Assembly (NCBI GenBank): GCA_014084085.1
Contig: NPFB01000020.1
Location: 32,802-96,801, forward strand
Reading direction: 5' to 3'
Length of the DNA stretch: 64,000 bases
From: Hondaea fermentalgiana
Taxonomy: Eukaryota > Sar > Bigyra > Thraustochytrida > Thraustochytriidae
Of this stretch, positions 21,456 through 29,729 are shown piece by piece. The first letter of the stretch is position 1, and each line of letters opens with the position of its first letter. The position numbers were made by a program, and so were the translations under genes. The notes under the pieces were generated by a model. That model had not been told where the DNA came from, made no database searches, and worked only from the letters and a program-made list of their open reading frames with translations.

Positions 21456-21594
21456 TGGGTGTCACTGTGAGTGGGCAAGTGAGCGATGTCATGGCGCGGC
21501 ATACATTGCAGGCGCCGCGAGCGCACCTTGGGCGCGGTGCAGATCGAAACAGCGCGCGGAGCGGAGCCCTCGCGGGGGCGGCGGGGCGCCGAGC

Positions 21595-23379
21595 ATGGCG
21601 CTGGGCAGGACGCGCGGAGGCCTCGTGCGCTTCCTCGCCATCAACGACGTGTACACGCTCGACAACCTGAGCAGGCTCAAGGTGCTCTTCGACACCAAGG
21701 AGCGGGAAGTCTGCGCATGGCAAGCCGGGAGCGACGCCGGCGTCGCCTCCCACGACCAGCAGCGGCAGCAGCGGCAGCAGCAGAGCCAGCAGCAGGAGCA
21801 GCAGCAGCAGAGCCAGGGGCCGCTGTCAGGGGTCGCTGGCGCGAGCCCGGAACATGCGATCTCGTCGCCGTCTGTGCCGAGCGGCGTGGTCATCAAAACC
21901 CTGGCCGGAGACTTTCTAAGCCCCAACGTGCTCTCGCCCATCGATAGCGGCTTCGCCTTCATGAAGTGCTTCAACGAGGTAGGCATTTCCCACTTTTGCT
22001 TTGGAAACCACGAGGCCAACCTCCACATCAATCAGCTCGAGGAGCGCCTGCGCGAGTGCAAGGGCGTTGTCATGAATAGCAACGTGCCGACCTTTGATCG
22101 GCCCGAACTCCCCGCGTTTGACATCGTGCAGGCGGGCGACATCAAATTAGGACTCCTAGGCGTCGTCACCAACGAAAAGACCGTCTTTCTCAACAGCACC
22201 TTCAAAAACTATCCCATTCTCGACCCCATTGAAGTCAGCGTCCGCTTCGAAAAGGAGCTTCGCGAGGTGCACGGGTGCACCCACGTCGTTGCGCTTACAC
22301 ATCAGTCCATTGGCCGCGACCGCGAGCTGGCGCAGGCCTCGACCATTAACGCTATCATCGGGGGGCACGAACACACGCCCTTTGACGAGCTTGTCAATGA
22401 CTGTAGAATTATCAAAACCGGCAAAGACGCAGAGTTCTGCGGCATCCTCGACCTTGGCCTCTCGCCCGACGGCGAAACCTCCGTCTCTTATCACGCTGAA
22501 CCCGCCGCCGACTACGGCCGGGATCCCGACATCGAGCACCTCGTGTCCGTGTGCATGGACTCGGTGCGCCAGCTCGGGACTGAGATCATGATTGACGCCG
22601 GCCACCGCCTCTCTGCCAAAGGCACACGCTTTCGCCCAACAGAGCTTGGCATGCTCTTCGGAACTTACATTAGAAAAGAACTCGAGACTGAAGTGGCCAT
22701 GATTAATGGCGCTACTATCAAGGCCCAATCCGATTTCCCGCTTGGCCAGGTCTCTCTCGCTGACCTCAATACGGTGCTCCCTTTCCCAACAAAGCTCGTC
22801 ACCGTGCTTATGCCAGGCTCTGTTTTGCAGGACGCTGTCCGCTTCTCGAGAAGCAACCGTCCCTGGAACACCGAGAAACGCGGCTTTCTTCAACTTGACG
22901 CCGACGTGGAGATTGTATCCCCCACCGTCTCTGGCCCGTACGGCAACGCGCCTGATGACCAGACCGCGGATCGCGACACGATTGTATCTATAAACGGCAA
23001 GGCCTTTGAACCGAATCGCGACTACCTGGTCGCATTGCCGCGTAACCTGCTCAATGGTTTTTGTGAGATCGAGCCGCTCATACAGTTCGCCCAAGACTAC
23101 CCAGAGCGCCTGCCCGGAGCCGACGTCTTCATTCCGGCCAAGGATGTGATCGTGCGTTGCTGTGCGCGCCGCGTCTGGGCTCAGCTCGGAGAATTCGACC
23201 AGATCGATCTCGACCGCGATGGATACGTTTCCCGGTCAGAGCTCAAGCAGCGCATTCATGACGTTATTGGTAGTTCGCCATCGGAAGCTATCCTTGATGG
23301 CCTCATTGATGCCTTGGACGTCAACCGCGATGGTATCATTAGTCCCAGTGAATACGCCCGATTGCGAAAAAAGCTATGA
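21595..23379 (+). CDS. 5'-nucleotidase-type metallophosphoesterase with EF hands
   Basis: 594 residues from ATG 21595; the frame is open further up but is low-complexity there. The calcineurin-like metal-binding motifs appear in order: INDVYTLDN near residue 17, GDFLSPN near 104, GNHEAN near 138, THQS near 240 and GGHEH near 256. The family-typical C-terminal nucleotidase domain follows (about 330-500), with GNxP-like segments and a VALPRNLL stretch. The last 60 residues hold two EF-hand loops, DLDRDGYVSRSE and DVNRDGIISPSE, both with a full set of acidic ligands. A poly-Gln insert lies near 56-75. The family hydrolyses nucleotides and UDP-sugars. No signal peptide is evident, so the enzyme is probably cytosolic and calcium-responsive; the calcium control is inferred from the EF hands. 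Confidence 0.88.
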   Translation: MALGRTRGGLVRFLAINDVYTLDNLSRLKVLFDTKEREVCAWQAGSDAGVASHDQQRQQRQQQSQQQEQQQQSQGPLSGVAGASPEHAISSPSVPSGVVIKTLAGDFLSPNVLSPIDSGFAFMKCFNEVGISHFCFGNHEANLHINQLEERLRECKGVVMNSNVPTFDRPELPAFDIVQAGDIKLGLLGVVTNEKTVFLNSTFKNYPILDPIEVSVRFEKELREVHGCTHVVALTHQSIGRDRELAQASTINAIIGGHEHTPFDELVNDCRIIKTGKDAEFCGILDLGLSPDGETSVSYHAEPAADYGRDPDIEHLVSVCMDSVRQLGTEIMIDAGHRLSAKGTRFRPTELGMLFGTYIRKELETEVAMINGATIKAQSDFPLGQVSLADLNTVLPFPTKLVTVLMPGSVLQDAVRFSRSNRPWNTEKRGFLQLDADVEIVSPTVSGPYGNAPDDQTADRDTIVSINGKAFEPNRDYLVALPRNLLNGFCEIEPLIQFAQDYPERLPGADVFIPAKDVIVRCCARRVWAQLGEFDQIDLDRDGYVSRSELKQRIHDVIGSSPSEAILDGLIDALDVNRDGIISPSEYARLRKKL

Positions 23380-23610
23380 CCGTTGCGATCCATTTCAATC
23401 CTTTCTCCTTCATTCTCTCATCTCCCTTTTCTTTTTTCCATTTCACAAATTCGACGGCCTCGCACGAGTGGGTCTCAAGACGCCTGGCTGTTCATGCGAG
23501 CAAACAGCTCTTCTCCACCCTGATTTCATATTACTGTCAGTCATTACGTTTCTATTGCACACCAAGAATCGAGTCGATTTCTTGCATGTTTTTCGATGCG
23601 TTTCGATGCT
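23380..23610. other. Convergent 3' spacer
   Basis: T-rich tract just after the phosphoesterase stop, then mixed sequence. Convergent 3' UTRs; nothing else seen. Confidence 0.5.
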
Positions 23611-24588
23611 TCAACGGGCGGTCTCGGTGCGATCAGAGTTTGCCAGCGGGCCTGGCGTACTTTGGACCTGGAATTGAAGCTTGTGAAAGAGCGCGCGTAG
23701 CGTTCGCTGCCGCTTTGCTTCTTCGGCGTCTCGAACCTGAGCGTCGCGCACCATCAGAAACGGTGTCGCTGCAGATCGAGGGCGTACGTTGGACCTCATG
23801 CTTCCGCGCACAAAGGTTGTTTCTGTGGATCGGACAACTGACGTCGGCGTAGACGCTGCTGGACGCAGGTCCTCTTGTTTACAAACGAGACGGCGCAGGC
23901 TTTTCTGCGCATCTAATAATCGAGCGTCCGCCTCGCGGGCCTCTCTGCGTGAAAGGGCGCACCGCTGAGCGAGGATGGACTGCTGCGCGTTCAGGAGCTC
24001 AGCTTCCAGCATAAGACGCGCTCTGCGCTGCTTGGCATGCTGAAGCGTCTCGCGTAGCTCTGCAAACGTACGATCCAGCTCGACTCGCACATGACGCAAT
24101 TCTGCGCTGGTCCCCTTGACTCGCGCGTGCGCATCACTTGCAACCGCCTCCAACTTGCGCATCTTGGTCTGCAAGCTGTGCAGCTGCGCCACGTTTTCGC
24201 GCATCATCCTCGTGCGTGCCTGTTCATCGTCCTTGCTCTCATGTTTCTGTCCGGGTCCGCCTCCCTGTGATGATCTCGGCGTAAGTTTCGTAGATGACGA
24301 TCTTGCTTGGTAACAACAATCTGCGTTGGTTGCAGAACGTTGCCTCGTTCTCTCCTCCTCATCGCATTCTCGTTGATGATGCCTCGAATCCTTGCAGACC
24401 TTGGCAGAGCGCTTCGATCCGCATCGCGTCTCAGTCGTCTTGATGCGCCGAAGTTGCGGCGAGGCGAAGACTTTGCGTCGCAGCGCTTTTGGCGTGTTCG
24501 GTACCTTTGGAGTTCGTGCGCGCTCTTGCCACGCCTTGAGCTGCTCGAGCTCCGGCGAAGCGGCGTCAGCGCGCGGCGCGCCTACCAT
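23611..24588 (-). CDS. Coiled-coil protein of unknown function
   Basis: 325 residues from ATG 24588 (A not G at -3 is unclear because GTGGCG precedes it). The N-terminal third is basic and disordered, with Ser/Thr-Pro sites (RTPKVPNTPKALRRKVF) that look like kinase targets. A long helix of about 110 residues (about 127-240) has heptad spacing and begins MRENVAQLHSLQTKMRKLEA. The C-terminus is basic, ending in a short helix RTLRALFHKLQFQVQS. The family is not recognised. A centrosomal or cytoskeletal role would fit but is only a guess. Confidence 0.7.
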   Translation of the reverse strand: MVGAPRADAASPELEQLKAWQERARTPKVPNTPKALRRKVFASPQLRRIKTTETRCGSKRSAKVCKDSRHHQRECDEEERTRQRSATNADCCYQARSSSTKLTPRSSQGGGPGQKHESKDDEQARTRMMRENVAQLHSLQTKMRKLEAVASDAHARVKGTSAELRHVRVELDRTFAELRETLQHAKQRRARLMLEAELLNAQQSILAQRCALSRREAREADARLLDAQKSLRRLVCKQEDLRPAASTPTSVVRSTETTFVRGSMRSNVRPRSAATPFLMVRDAQVRDAEEAKRQRTLRALFHKLQFQVQSTPGPLANSDRTETAR

Positions 24589-25363
24589 CGCCACTCTCCT
24601 AGCCCTTCCCCTCCTCGTCTATGCTCGCGGCGCGCCTGCGACCTTTGCCATCTCGACCTTGGTCCGTCAAGATGTTCTCGCAGAACAAGTAAAACGGTGC
24701 GCGCCTCAGTACACACCCACCACTTTAACATGGTACACACCTTTTTTTCTTGACCTACCCCGAACCGAGCAAATGGAGCGGGCGGGGTCGCTTGGCCAGG
24801 GCTTCAAGAAGGCTCTTCATCAACGTCAAATCTGTCGGCGCCGCTGCGCGGATGCATCCATTTGCCGGAGCTCGCTATGACTGGCTTTTCGATTAAAAAA
24901 ATAGGACCACAGCGCGGACCGTCCCCCAAAAGACCGCCTCTCGTCGCTTCGCGCTTCACCTCGCCTCGACTCGCAGCGCGGCAGCGCAGCGCGGGAGTCC
25001 GCGCCAAATCACTGTGGGCCCCGGTCTTGTATAGAGCGAGTAGGTTGAACTGAGAAAAAGGGAGAGACACACAGCGATACCCGAGTGCATGGGTTACGAG
25101 GTTGCTGCGCGGAACTCGTGTCAATGGATGTTTCCTGGAATATCTGGCGCTGGTCCAGATCAACTTGGAGCTGCGTGCATGGCGCGGAGGATTCCGAACC
25201 ATTCAGATTCGTCGCGACAAGAGGGACAAGGATAAAGGGAAAGAAGGAGGAGAAGAAGAAGTAACCTGCGCTCCTGTCCCTCAGCCTAAGCCGAGCCAGA
25301 ACTCGAATACGCCGCGTCGGCCTGTTCCGTGCGTGGTGTCAATACTGCTCGGGAACGCACAAG
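24589..25363. promoter_or_regulatory. Divergent spacer upstream of the protease
   Basis: 775 bases between divergent starts. It contains AT-rich ATTAAAAAAATAGG near 24892-24906 and a purine-rich tract near 25210-25262. Promoter elements are expected here, but none is certain. Confidence 0.4.
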
Positions 25364-26911
25364 ATGACTAGCATGCGCCGCGTTAAGCTCGAGCTGTTCC
25401 TCACCGTCTGTCTGTGCATGCTCACCTTTGTTGAGTCGCGCAGCAGCGGATCGGTCCAGCTCCGTCAAGACCTACGACGACTTTCTTCCTCAGTCGCCAG
25501 TGCTTATCAAGAGGTCGATGAAGATGCTTACGATGACGATGATGAGGAGTATGACAGCGACGAAGACGAAGACGAAGACGATGACGCGGAGGAAGAGCTG
25601 ACTTTCCTTCAAGACGACGCGGACGACGGAGATGATGACGAGGACGACGAGGACGATGCCGTCGAGGACGGAAGCAATTCCACGAGCGACTCAAGAATCG
25701 ACTTGCGCACGCTCATGTCCCCCACCACAATTCGTGTCGTCGGCGGCACAGAGGTTCCTCTCGATAAATCCTCGTACAAGTTTGTTGCGTCTCTGCAGCG
25801 AGGGAAAACCAACTTTCCCTATTGCGGAGGAAGCCTCATATCCAAGCGCTTTGTCATGACAGCTGGACACTGCGTCAAGACCATCTCGCCGGATAGGGTC
25901 GTCATTGGTAACTTTGACCTCTCCGACTCCAAAGCAGGTGAGATACGCACGGTGAAAAAAGTGATTCGTCATCCTTCCTACAGTGGAGTGACCAACGACA
26001 TTGCGCTGCTTTACCTTTCGGCCGCCGTCGACAACATTGATCCTGTTGTGTTGAGCCAAGGCGTCTTTGCTTCACCTCAAGAAGAAGACAATCAGCTCGT
26101 CACCGCCGTCGGCTGGGGCTACACTTCCGAGGGAGCAGGCGTCATTCAAGATAGACTCCGCGAGGTCGATGTACCCATTGTAAGCCAAAGCAAGTGCTCC
26201 AAGAGCTACGCTGGCATCGACGAGACCAAGATTTGCGCAGGGTACGAGTACGATGGCTACGATTCGTGCTCGGGAGACTCCGGCGGCCCTCTCTTTTATT
26301 CGGCCCCTGTTACGGGCGAGATCACACAGGTTGGCATTGTCTCCTACGGCCGTGGTTGCGCACGAGCAGGCTTTTATGGCGTCTATGCACGCCCGTCTGC
26401 ATTCATCGATTGGATCGAGGAAACGCTCAGCCAATATGGCGAGGAGCTGACCACAGAGCATGGGACACTGGCGCCAACATCTTCGCCGACACAGGCACCC
26501 ACAATTTCGGATGACGAGGACGAGCTGGCAGAGTATGCGTACTGCACCAAGTACAACAACAAAAGAGTCAGGTGCGTACACAGATCGCGCAATGGCCGTT
26601 GTTTTTGGAACGGAGATTTAGAGGTTGAGAGCATGCCTCAACGATCGTGCCTTCCCGTGTTTATGAAGGCAACAGCAGCGCCCACAGCTGCACCGACTGC
26701 TGAATCTACGGAAAGCTCCTCTTTCGTTCCCGACACCAGGGTGGAAATGCAAAGTGAAATGAACTTTTGCCACGTGTCCAACGCGCAAAGGTGCTCGGAA
26801 GGCGATCGCGCAGAACGATGCTTTTGGAACCCGAGGAATAATGGCTACTTTAGCGTGCCATATCTTCGCAACAAGTGTCTTCCAGTCGTCTTCAAGGAAG
26901 TATTTCCGTAA
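25364..26911 (+). CDS. Secreted trypsin-like serine protease (S1A zymogen)
   Basis: 515 residues. A hydrophobic segment (LELFLTVCLCMLTFVE) near residues 9-24 is a signal peptide. Residues about 50-115 form a very acidic Asp/Glu pro-region. The activation site is R124|VVGG. The catalytic triad is visible: H169 in TAGHC, D212 in NDIALL and S306 in GDSGGPL. D300, six before the Ser, predicts trypsin-like cleavage after Arg or Lys. After the protease domain come a Thr/Pro/Ser linker and two related Cys modules, each with CFWN and ending in CLPV (about 405-440 and 466-510). The enzyme should be exported as a zymogen; the acidic pro-region and the CFWN modules are the unusual parts. Confidence 0.9.
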   Translation: MTSMRRVKLELFLTVCLCMLTFVESRSSGSVQLRQDLRRLSSSVASAYQEVDEDAYDDDDEEYDSDEDEDEDDDAEEELTFLQDDADDGDDDEDDEDDAVEDGSNSTSDSRIDLRTLMSPTTIRVVGGTEVPLDKSSYKFVASLQRGKTNFPYCGGSLISKRFVMTAGHCVKTISPDRVVIGNFDLSDSKAGEIRTVKKVIRHPSYSGVTNDIALLYLSAAVDNIDPVVLSQGVFASPQEEDNQLVTAVGWGYTSEGAGVIQDRLREVDVPIVSQSKCSKSYAGIDETKICAGYEYDGYDSCSGDSGGPLFYSAPVTGEITQVGIVSYGRGCARAGFYGVYARPSAFIDWIEETLSQYGEELTTEHGTLAPTSSPTQAPTISDDEDELAEYAYCTKYNNKRVRCVHRSRNGRCFWNGDLEVESMPQRSCLPVFMKATAAPTAAPTAESTESSSFVPDTRVEMQSEMNFCHVSNAQRCSEGDRAERCFWNPRNNGYFSVPYLRNKCLPVVFKEVFP

Positions 26912-27214
26912 TGTACCGTTCCATGCCTTTATCGTATTTCTCACTCTGTACAATAGAACAAAACGGAAATTTGGATTTTATCCTTGATTTGATTGATCAA
27001 GAAAAAAGGAATAGGGATTCTTTTCCTTCCACATGTGTCTGTTTCTGTTTCTTTTTCTTTTTCTCTCCAGTTCAGTCTGATTGTTGAACGCAGTTGTCCC
27101 CCTTTTGCATCGCGTCGGCAAGAATGCAAGCGGCTTTGTCAAAAAAAAATTCCTTTTGCTTTCAAAAAGCAAAATCTCGCGATGATGTCAGCCGCTTGAT
27201 CTAAGATTGATCAG
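26912..27214. other. Convergent 3' spacer
   Basis: 300 bases with T-rich and A-rich tracts (27040-27070, 27140-27170), compatible with two facing 3' UTRs. No gene seen. Confidence 0.5.
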
Positions 27215-29044
27215 TCAAGGTAGAGAAAGCCCAGCCTTTTCGAGAGTCTGCAAAAGCGCATCGCGCTCAACCAAGAGTTTTTGCTTCTCGGCTTCGAGCG
27301 TGAGGGATCGATGATCCGGTTCCTGGGCATGTGCGCCATCCTCAATAAAGGCGCGAGCAAAGCTAATGGCGCGTTGATGAGCGCTAGTTTCTTCAAGTGT
27401 CCCCTCGAGCTCTCGTCGCAACGTCTCGATTTGGTTTTCCAATACGCCAATCTCATTGTCCAAGGGCTCCAAGACCTTGGAGGACGAAGATGGCACAAAA
27501 CTTCCTGCGCCTCTGGGGGCTGGCGGCGTTGACAGTCCTCTTGCGTTGGTTCCCTGCTCCCCTTCAATTTCGCTCCGCCGTTCTGCGATCTGCCGTCGAA
27601 GGTACTCGTTTTCTTCGAGCGTCTCGCGTTCGACGAGCTCAAACTCTAGGTATGCTCGCAAAAGCGCAACTTGTAGATCGGCCACTGCACTTGTTGTTTG
27701 CCGAGGTTCCACAGTGAGCGCACCAGTTACTTGAGAAGAAGCATCTTGGAGGTGCCCGCGATCATTTCCGGACTCGTCAACGTTGGACGCCACTATCGTT
27801 GGAGCAGCAGCAGGATTAACAGAAAGAGCAGAAGGAACAGAAGCAGGAGTAGGAGCGGCAGCAGCAGCAGCAGCAGCAGCGCTTTCGTTCACTGCATTTG
27901 ATGCCTTTGGTCTGGCGATATTTTCCATTTTGCTCTCTCGAAGAGAATTTCTATCCTTTTCTCCATCCTCTTCCTTCATTGCACTTCTCTCGGCATCTGA
28001 AATACTGCCTTGCCCAGTACCCGACACGTCCGCAGTGCGAGTTGCAGTGAGAGTTATGCCATTATCTTGAGCTGCTGCAGCATCTGAAAAGGTCTTGGAT
28101 GTTAGATCCCTTTTCTCGTTTGCTGCGCGGCTTGAGAAAAATCGCTCCGTGACCTGGCTTGCGTGATCCTCATAAGAAAGTTTGGGCGCCTTGCCTCCAA
28201 AGTCTGAGGGGATTTGTGCAGGGTCAATAATCTCCTCGAGATACTTGAAATAGTCAGAACGAACTATGCGCAATTTGGTGAGTGTGTCCTTGTCGAGAAA
28301 GTTTTTGACGATCGACCAGCACGCGGAAAACAGCAAAGGCACGTTGATGAGCACTGAGCGAAACATTCGCTCGGGGTAAAAGGTCTGGTCAATGTGCATG
28401 GTTTTCTTGATGATACTCGTGAATGGTTTCTTGAGTTGCGACATGGAAGCGCCCTCAAAGTCCATGACCACCGTGTACTGAGCATCGAGCGGGCTATAAG
28501 GTCGCGTTGAAAAAGAATCGGGTCTCTCGGCAAGCTGCACGTCGCGCATGCGCATCATACGTTCTCGCAGCCAGCTATGATACCGAATAAAGTTCGCCTC
28601 CTCGACATGCTCGAAGATCTGGTTAATGTTGAGACTTCCGTTCTTTGCGTAGAGCACAGGGTGTCCATAGCGGTCTGTGCCACGAATAAAAAGAGGATAT
28701 CGTTCGTCAACATAACGTAGGTTGCAAGAGCTTTGCAGTACTTCCTGGGCGGGGAGCCGATGCATGCGCTCAATATCGAGGTCTTCGTACCACGCGACGA
28801 ACTCGCGGATCTGTTTGACTGCCGCATTGACATCTCCGTTCGTTGCGATGATGAAGCGCGACAGAAAGGCGTCCTCGGACTCCGCGCCGAGCTGCAGTTT
28901 CGCACGCAGCGCCTCGTCGCCGTGCACGGCATCTCGCAGCGGACCAAGCTTGACGAGGAAGTTTTGTACGCTCGTAGGCACGCTCGTCTCCTTCTCGGCC
29001 GCTGCTGCGCCCGGTTCCGGCTGCCGCGGCCGCGAAGCCTCCAT
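27215..29044 (-). CDS. SEC14/CRAL-TRIO lipid-transfer protein
   Basis: 609 residues from ATG 29044. A CRAL-TRIO N-like helical part (about 45-100, with FLSRFIIATNGDVNAAVKQI) is followed by the lipid-binding domain at about 105-285. Recognisable strands and helices are PLFIRGTDRYGHPVLYAKNG, YTVVMDFEGASM, FYPERMFRSVLINVPLLFSA and IDPAQIPSDFGG; the last is the gate-region end of SEC14 domains. Such proteins exchange phosphatidylinositol and other lipids between membranes and feed phosphoinositide signalling. The C-terminal half is Ala/Ser-rich and disordered, then a coiled coil of about 130 residues starts at TSAVADLQVALLRAYLEFE. The coiled coil may give dimerisation or a partner site. No GOLD domain is seen. 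Confidence 0.88.
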   Translation of the reverse strand: MEASRPRQPEPGAAAAEKETSVPTSVQNFLVKLGPLRDAVHGDEALRAKLQLGAESEDAFLSRFIIATNGDVNAAVKQIREFVAWYEDLDIERMHRLPAQEVLQSSCNLRYVDERYPLFIRGTDRYGHPVLYAKNGSLNINQIFEHVEEANFIRYHSWLRERMMRMRDVQLAERPDSFSTRPYSPLDAQYTVVMDFEGASMSQLKKPFTSIIKKTMHIDQTFYPERMFRSVLINVPLLFSACWSIVKNFLDKDTLTKLRIVRSDYFKYLEEIIDPAQIPSDFGGKAPKLSYEDHASQVTERFFSSRAANEKRDLTSKTFSDAAAAQDNGITLTATRTADVSGTGQGSISDAERSAMKEEDGEKDRNSLRESKMENIARPKASNAVNESAAAAAAAAAPTPASVPSALSVNPAAAPTIVASNVDESGNDRGHLQDASSQVTGALTVEPRQTTSAVADLQVALLRAYLEFELVERETLEENEYLRRQIAERRSEIEGEQGTNARGLSTPPAPRGAGSFVPSSSSKVLEPLDNEIGVLENQIETLRRELEGTLEETSAHQRAISFARAFIEDGAHAQEPDHRSLTLEAEKQKLLVERDALLQTLEKAGLSLP

Positions 29045-29629
29045 CGTCGTCCGCGTGCAACTCGAGCAGAATCAAGAATGTTGACGACGACGGCCACGAC
29101 TTGCTCGATGGATGAACACTTCCAACTTGGTGGTCACCTTGCGTGAAGGAAAAGGCTGCTGATGACAGTGAGGAAGTAAATGAAGGCATGAATGGAGTAA
29201 AAGGCCGCGAAACGGGGTGACCACATCCACATGCAGAGCGCCATTGCCAGAACTTGGTGCCCGCTGACCAACACATGCTTGCAAAGCTGGTTTTTCTTCT
29301 TCCGCAAATACACGGCCGGGAATTTATAAAAAAAGATGTATTGAGCCGAGATCATGATGGATAAGCTTTGTGGCGCACTACATTCTGTCTTCGAGGGCAA
29401 CGAAGAGCTTGAGACGGTCCAAAGCTTCATCGAACATCTCGCGTGAGTTATCGAGGCGGTACAAGTCGACACTCAAATTTTATTATAAAATTGAAACCCT
29501 GGCTAAATTTCGTTCGGTCTAATCGAACGAAATTTTCGGCGAAATAGTTTCCCCGGTCTGGCGGCAGGCTGGGTCAAAATCTCTGGCAAACACGCGAGGC
29601 ATTGCATAAAATACTTCTATTCAATTTTA
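29045..29629. other. Spacer with AT-rich inverted repeats at gap edge
   Basis: No gene. From 29471 the base composition becomes AT-rich, unlike the neighbours. Two hairpins are visible: near-palindrome 29476-29492 and perfect inverted repeat 29505-29516 with 29524-29535. The last ten bases before the gap are the inverse of 29486-29495. Confidence 0.7.
29505..29535. repeat. Perfect 12-bp inverted repeat (hairpin)
   Basis: AAATTTCGTTCG, a 7-base loop GTCTAAT, then CGAACGAAATTT. It could be part of a transposon end or simply a cruciform that hindered assembly of the adjacent gap. Confidence 0.85.
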
Positions 29630-29729
29630 NNNNNNNNNNNNNNNNNNNNNNNNNNNNNNNNNNNNNNNNNNNNNNNNNNNNNNNNNNNNNNNNNNNNNNN
29701 NNNNNNNNNNNNNNNNNNNNNNNNNNNNN
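29630..29729. other. Assembly gap (100 N)
   Basis: Exactly 100 N bases, the usual placeholder for a gap of unknown length. It removes the 5' part of the Roc-COR-TIR gene. Confidence 0.98.

Larger units (their letters stand above)
20294..21594. other. Spacer with CAA, GGCA and GTCTG repeats
   Basis: 1.3 kb without a supported gene. It carries a CAA repeat, a GGCA repeat, and a degenerate GTCTGACT repeat at about 21375-21450 just before the phosphoesterase. It holds the 3' UTR of the WD40 gene and the promoter of the next gene. Confidence 0.5.
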
